Origin: Purshia tridentata
Lineage: Eukaryota; Streptophyta; Magnoliopsida; Rosales; Rosaceae
DNA length: 64,000 nt
NCBI GenBank assembly: GCA_003254885.1
Contig: QANT01001820.1
Location: forward strand, 1-64,000
Direction of reading: 5' to 3'
Positions within the stretch are counted from its first letter, which is position 1. The number at the start of each line of letters is the position of its first letter. This document shows positions 61,129 to 64,000 of this stretch, in pieces. Both the position numbers and the translations under genes were made by a program. The notes under the pieces are model-generated. The model was not told the origin of the DNA. It worked only from the letters and a program-made list of their open reading frames with translations, and ran no database searches.

Positions 61129-62772
61129 TTAAAACGTCGTTGAGTTGGCAGCATGATGCAAGTTCTTCCCAACACCAACTCGGTACCGAGTGGCACCGAG
61201 TCCAACTCCACCACCACCCGATTCCAGCACCCCCTCCCAATTCGGCTCGTCCTCTCTACCTCCTCTCATCACCAACAACAGCCTCTTGGCCTTCTCTCTC
61301 GCCCTATCACTCCCTCTCTCCTCAATCTCCTTCAACACCTCCACCGCATTCGCCTCCCTCGCCAGCCCCCGAAACCTCATCGACCCGTTACTCAGCGCGT
61401 AAAGCGCCGCCACACAGTTCTCTCGAGTCGACTCGGAGTCCAACTCGTTCATCCTCAGCATCCCTACCAAGCACTCCACCGCGTTCGCGTCGAGCATGGA
61501 GGACCTCCCTTCGCTACAACTCGCCAGGTTACACAAAACCAGCAAGACCCGACCCGCCGAAGCCGGAGACTTGGCCAAGTTCAACAGAGTCGGGACGGCG
61601 TTGAGTTTCACGAGTTTGACTCGGTTGCTCTGTACCAGGGTCAAGTGGTACAGAGCCAAGGCCGAGTCGTGGCGGGTGCGCTCACTATCGGACCTTACGA
61701 GCGCGTGCATCAGCGGAGGTAACGCGCCGAGCACGCCAATCGCCATCTTGTTGTCTTCTTCTAAGGCCAAGCTGAATAGTGCACCGGCCGCGTGCTCCTG
61801 CGACTCAGTGGATCCCCCCTTCAAAACGTCCACCAAATGCGGGACGAATCCTGACCGTACAATCTTCACCTTGTTAGTCTTCTCTAACGAAAGGTTCACT
61901 ACCGAAGCGACGGCGTTTGTTTGAACATTGCTGTACCGTGAGATGATCAGCGATCGGAGGGCTAAGAGAAGCCGAGGGGTACAGAGCGAAATCCTAAGCT
62001 CCTCTTTCGTCTTCGTGAGGTTTCTCAGCAAAATCACGGCCTTCTCTTGCTCGATCAAGTCAGAGCTCTTGAGCTTCGACATCAATTCCTCTTCTTCCTC
62101 GCAACCCGGAGACGAATTGGGGTTTATTAGGGTTTCCTGCTGCTCGACGATTTCGGAGGAAGAAGACGAGGAGTAACACGACGGCCGAGTCGCGAATGGA
62201 AGAGGAGTGGGAGGACTCGCCGTGGGGATGACCACCGATTCTTCCGACGAGCTCGAGTAGAAGTGATTGACTCGACCGCGGCCTAACTCTGTCGCCGCGT
62301 GAGAGAACATAACCGGCGGCCTCTCGGCGACACCCTTCAGCAACTCGATCTCCGAAACCCTAATCCCAGCCTCGTGTCTGCTGTCCTCCATTAACGCGCG
62401 GACGGTCTTCTCTAAGGAGACCAAATCCGGTGGCTGCGGGTGTTGGGTGTTGTTGTGGTCGCACCAGTGTTGGATGGTGGACCTGATGTTCAAGTTAGGA
62501 ATCATGGTTGAAAAATCGGGTCGGGTCCCGTCTTCGAGCTGGGGAGAGAAGTTGAATTCGCGGCAGACTTGGACGGAGAGGCGCTCGAAAGTCTGACCCG
62601 AAGAGACGACGACCGGGTCGGACATTAAGGACCCGAAAATGGGGCAGAGGAACTCTTTAGGTGGCTGCTTTGAGTTGGAGTTGGAGTTGGAGCGGTAGAA
62701 TGAGATCTTCCACCTGTGCTTGCCATTACCACCCATACCCAAAAACGGCGTCGTAGGGGAGGAGGAGGTCAC
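61129..62772 (-). CDS. PUB39: U-box E3 ubiquitin ligase with ARM repeats (PUB38/39 type)
   Basis: Plant U-box (PUB) ubiquitin ligase, passing ubiquitin from an E2 to unknown substrates. Single exon, 547 residues if read from 62772. The U-box spans about residues 38-111, with PPKEFLCPIFGSLMSDPVVV, SSGQTFER and a terminal IRSTIQHWCDHN. A low-complexity Ser/Pro linker follows (about 165-225). ARM repeats fill about 226-500, with blocks such as VILLRNLTKT, NAVASVVNLSLEKTNKVKIV and EHAAGALFSLALEEDNKMAI. A Gly-rich tail ends the protein. A second ATG at 62736 (MGGNGKHRWKISFYRS) may be the real start, since relatives begin that way. The frame is GC-rich and free of introns, as in the PUB38/39/40 group. 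Confidence 0.95.
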   Translation of the reverse strand: MTSSSPTTPFLGMGGNGKHRWKISFYRSNSNSNSKQPPKEFLCPIFGSLMSDPVVVSSGQTFERLSVQVCREFNFSPQLEDGTRPDFSTMIPNLNIRSTIQHWCDHNNTQHPQPPDLVSLEKTVRALMEDSRHEAGIRVSEIELLKGVAERPPVMFSHAATELGRGRVNHFYSSSSEESVVIPTASPPTPLPFATRPSCYSSSSSSEIVEQQETLINPNSSPGCEEEEELMSKLKSSDLIEQEKAVILLRNLTKTKEELRISLCTPRLLLALRSLIISRYSNVQTNAVASVVNLSLEKTNKVKIVRSGFVPHLVDVLKGGSTESQEHAAGALFSLALEEDNKMAIGVLGALPPLMHALVRSDSERTRHDSALALYHLTLVQSNRVKLVKLNAVPTLLNLAKSPASAGRVLLVLCNLASCSEGRSSMLDANAVECLVGMLRMNELDSESTRENCVAALYALSNGSMRFRGLAREANAVEVLKEIEERGSDRAREKAKRLLLVMRGGREDEPNWEGVLESGGGGVGLGATRYRVGVGKNLHHAANSTTF

Positions 62773-64000
62773 GATCTCTTCAATTTTTGTGAATTGGGTT
62801 GGTGGTTTCGATTGTGAAGAAGAGGGGTATGGTGGTGTTGGACATGTGGGACGAGAGAGAGAAGCTGGTTGGGGGTTAACGGAAATGGAGGTGAGTTTGG
62901 GAGCTTTATTGATTTAGGTACTTTTGTTTTGGTATCACGTTTAATGCTGATTTTGTTGGGTATTTATTTACTTTTGGTCTTTAAGCTGTGACTGTGAGCT
63001 GTTTATTTGACTAGTCGTGGCACGTTGCAATTCTCAACTTACGAACAAGCAACAACCCGCTTTCTGGAGCGAAAATTATTCTAATTATTTATTTTTATAT
63101 TGTTTGGATGAAGGGAAAGTAAAACGTAAATACTATATGTCCCAATATTATCTAACTTAATCTAGATACTTTACATACCTACAGTATTCTTGTTTAGATA
63201 ATTAAGAGGAATATTAGTTGATTGGTTTTCAAAATTTGCATTCAATCTAATCCAATTGAATTGAATAACTACTAATTTTGTCAGCACATCTATAAAGAGC
63301 TCAACAACCAACTTTAGGATTATAAATTTGATTCCGAAATTAATAAACTCTATTTGTTATAAATTGGACCAATTTTATGGTGTTTATTTTAAGAGTAGAT
63401 GATGCAATTTGTAAGTGATGCGAAAGATTGGTTTGAGATGTGCTTTACTTTAATATTGGCAGTCACTAGTCTACTCCTCCATACCAATAATTAAAACACC
63501 AATTAATTTGATTAAATTGTGTTATTGGCTAGTTATCACCTTTCCAATTGAGTTTCTTAATTTGGATAAGCCTCCCTAATGCTATGAGCAGTTGTTGGAG
63601 TTGTGCAGGAAGGCCCAGTCTTGTTTTGGTTTTGGACTTTGAGTAAATTAATATGGTTTAGAGGTTCCTAATTGACAAATGATCAACCTTAATTATCATG
63701 GATTAACATTTAACAAATACAATTACTGGCACCTTCAAATTGAGAAAAACAGAATGAGAGTTTGAGTTTGTGATTGTGATTGTGGTGTAAATGTAAGAAA
63801 TGAATGTCTCATAACTGAAATAGTCATACGTGCGTATGCAAACTTACGCAAGCATAGAGATTTTGTGCATGTTTAGAGTTTGAAAGGGTCTTTACCGATC
63901 TCACATATATATATATATATATGGTAGCAGAAACATATGTATCAGCTGTCACATGCCAGCCACCATAAACTATAAACAATTGCAGCTTTGCAACTGCTAT
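62773..64000. other. Spacer upstream of the U-box gene
   Basis: The first 150 bp are GA/GGT-rich and probably promoter plus leader. The rest is AT-rich with an (AT)n run at about 63905-63921. No gene was seen up to the window edge. Confidence 0.55.

Noticed and set aside
61153-61722. Long plus-strand frames (up to 189 codons) over the U-box gene
   Set aside because: They are shadows of the GC-rich intronless minus-strand gene, with Ser/Pro/His/Arg-rich wording and no domain.
62736-62772. First ATG of the U-box gene as certain start
   Set aside because: The second ATG at 62736 fits relatives better, so the start is left open while the longer frame is reported.

Overview
The window is nuclear DNA of a flowering plant. 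The introns are GT-AG (three appear to be GC-AG), the spacers are AT-rich, and plant-only families are present (ROP GTPase, CBP60, GASA, UGT74, class III peroxidase, SDH7). Protein wording and repeat style suggest a woody eudicot, probably Rosaceae (Prunus-like); that species guess is inference. Fourteen protein-coding genes and one tRNA gene can be supported. Exons were joined by splice-site consensus and reading phase; every multi-exon model below keeps an open frame from ATG to stop.

Layout. 2.0-4.9 kb (+): type II ROP/RAC GTPase. 5.8-7.5 kb (-): mitochondrial ribosomal protein L47 (uL29m). 7.5-13.8 kb: spacer with small mobile-element remains. 13.8-18.5 kb (+): nucleobase-ascorbate transporter NAT6-like, 14 exons. 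18.5-23.9 kb: spacer. 23.9-25.1 kb (+): DUF4228/PADRE protein. 25.1-28.7 kb: spacer. 28.7-30.5 kb (-): WLIM1-type LIM protein. 33.6-35.4 kb (-): SDH7, a plant-specific complex II subunit, head-to-head with 35.7-37.9 kb (+), a DCC thiol-disulphide oxidoreductase-like gene whose second intron carries an antisense tRNA-Leu(AAG). 38.3-40.3 kb (-): UGT74-type glucosyltransferase. 40.9-44.7 kb (-): CBP60 calmodulin-binding regulator. 47.9-48.6 kb (-): GASA/snakin peptide. 49.8-54.2 kb (-): GH47 mannosidase-like MNS5. 55.7-56.7 kb (+): intronless class III peroxidase. 57.6-59.4 kb (-): HhH-GPD DNA glycosylase with a decayed copy of its last exons downstream. 61.1-62.8 kb (-): intronless U-box/ARM E3 ligase of the PUB38/39 type.

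These are ordinary, mostly independent plant genes, not an operon or cluster with a shared task. Several touch signalling (ROP, CBP60, U-box, GASA), and two are mitochondrial (L47, SDH7). From memory, ROP11 and NAT6 are neighbours in Arabidopsis chromosome 5 (At5g62880/62890), and PUB39, the glycosylase and SDH7 are neighbours in chromosome 3 (At3g47820/47830/47833), so part of the order looks ancestral.

The most unusual signal is in the spacers. At least four sites carry a tiny insert, a T-run followed by GGCCA, flanked by perfect 15-18 bp direct repeats; a fifth site shows a related insert in the opposite orientation with 10 bp repeats. This looks like target-primed insertion of almost completely 5'-truncated retroposon tails. 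Other points are three apparent GC-AG introns, two copies of a long-terminal-inverted-repeat element starting AGGTCAAATT, and a short duplicated join around a single N at 59022 that looks like an assembly artefact.
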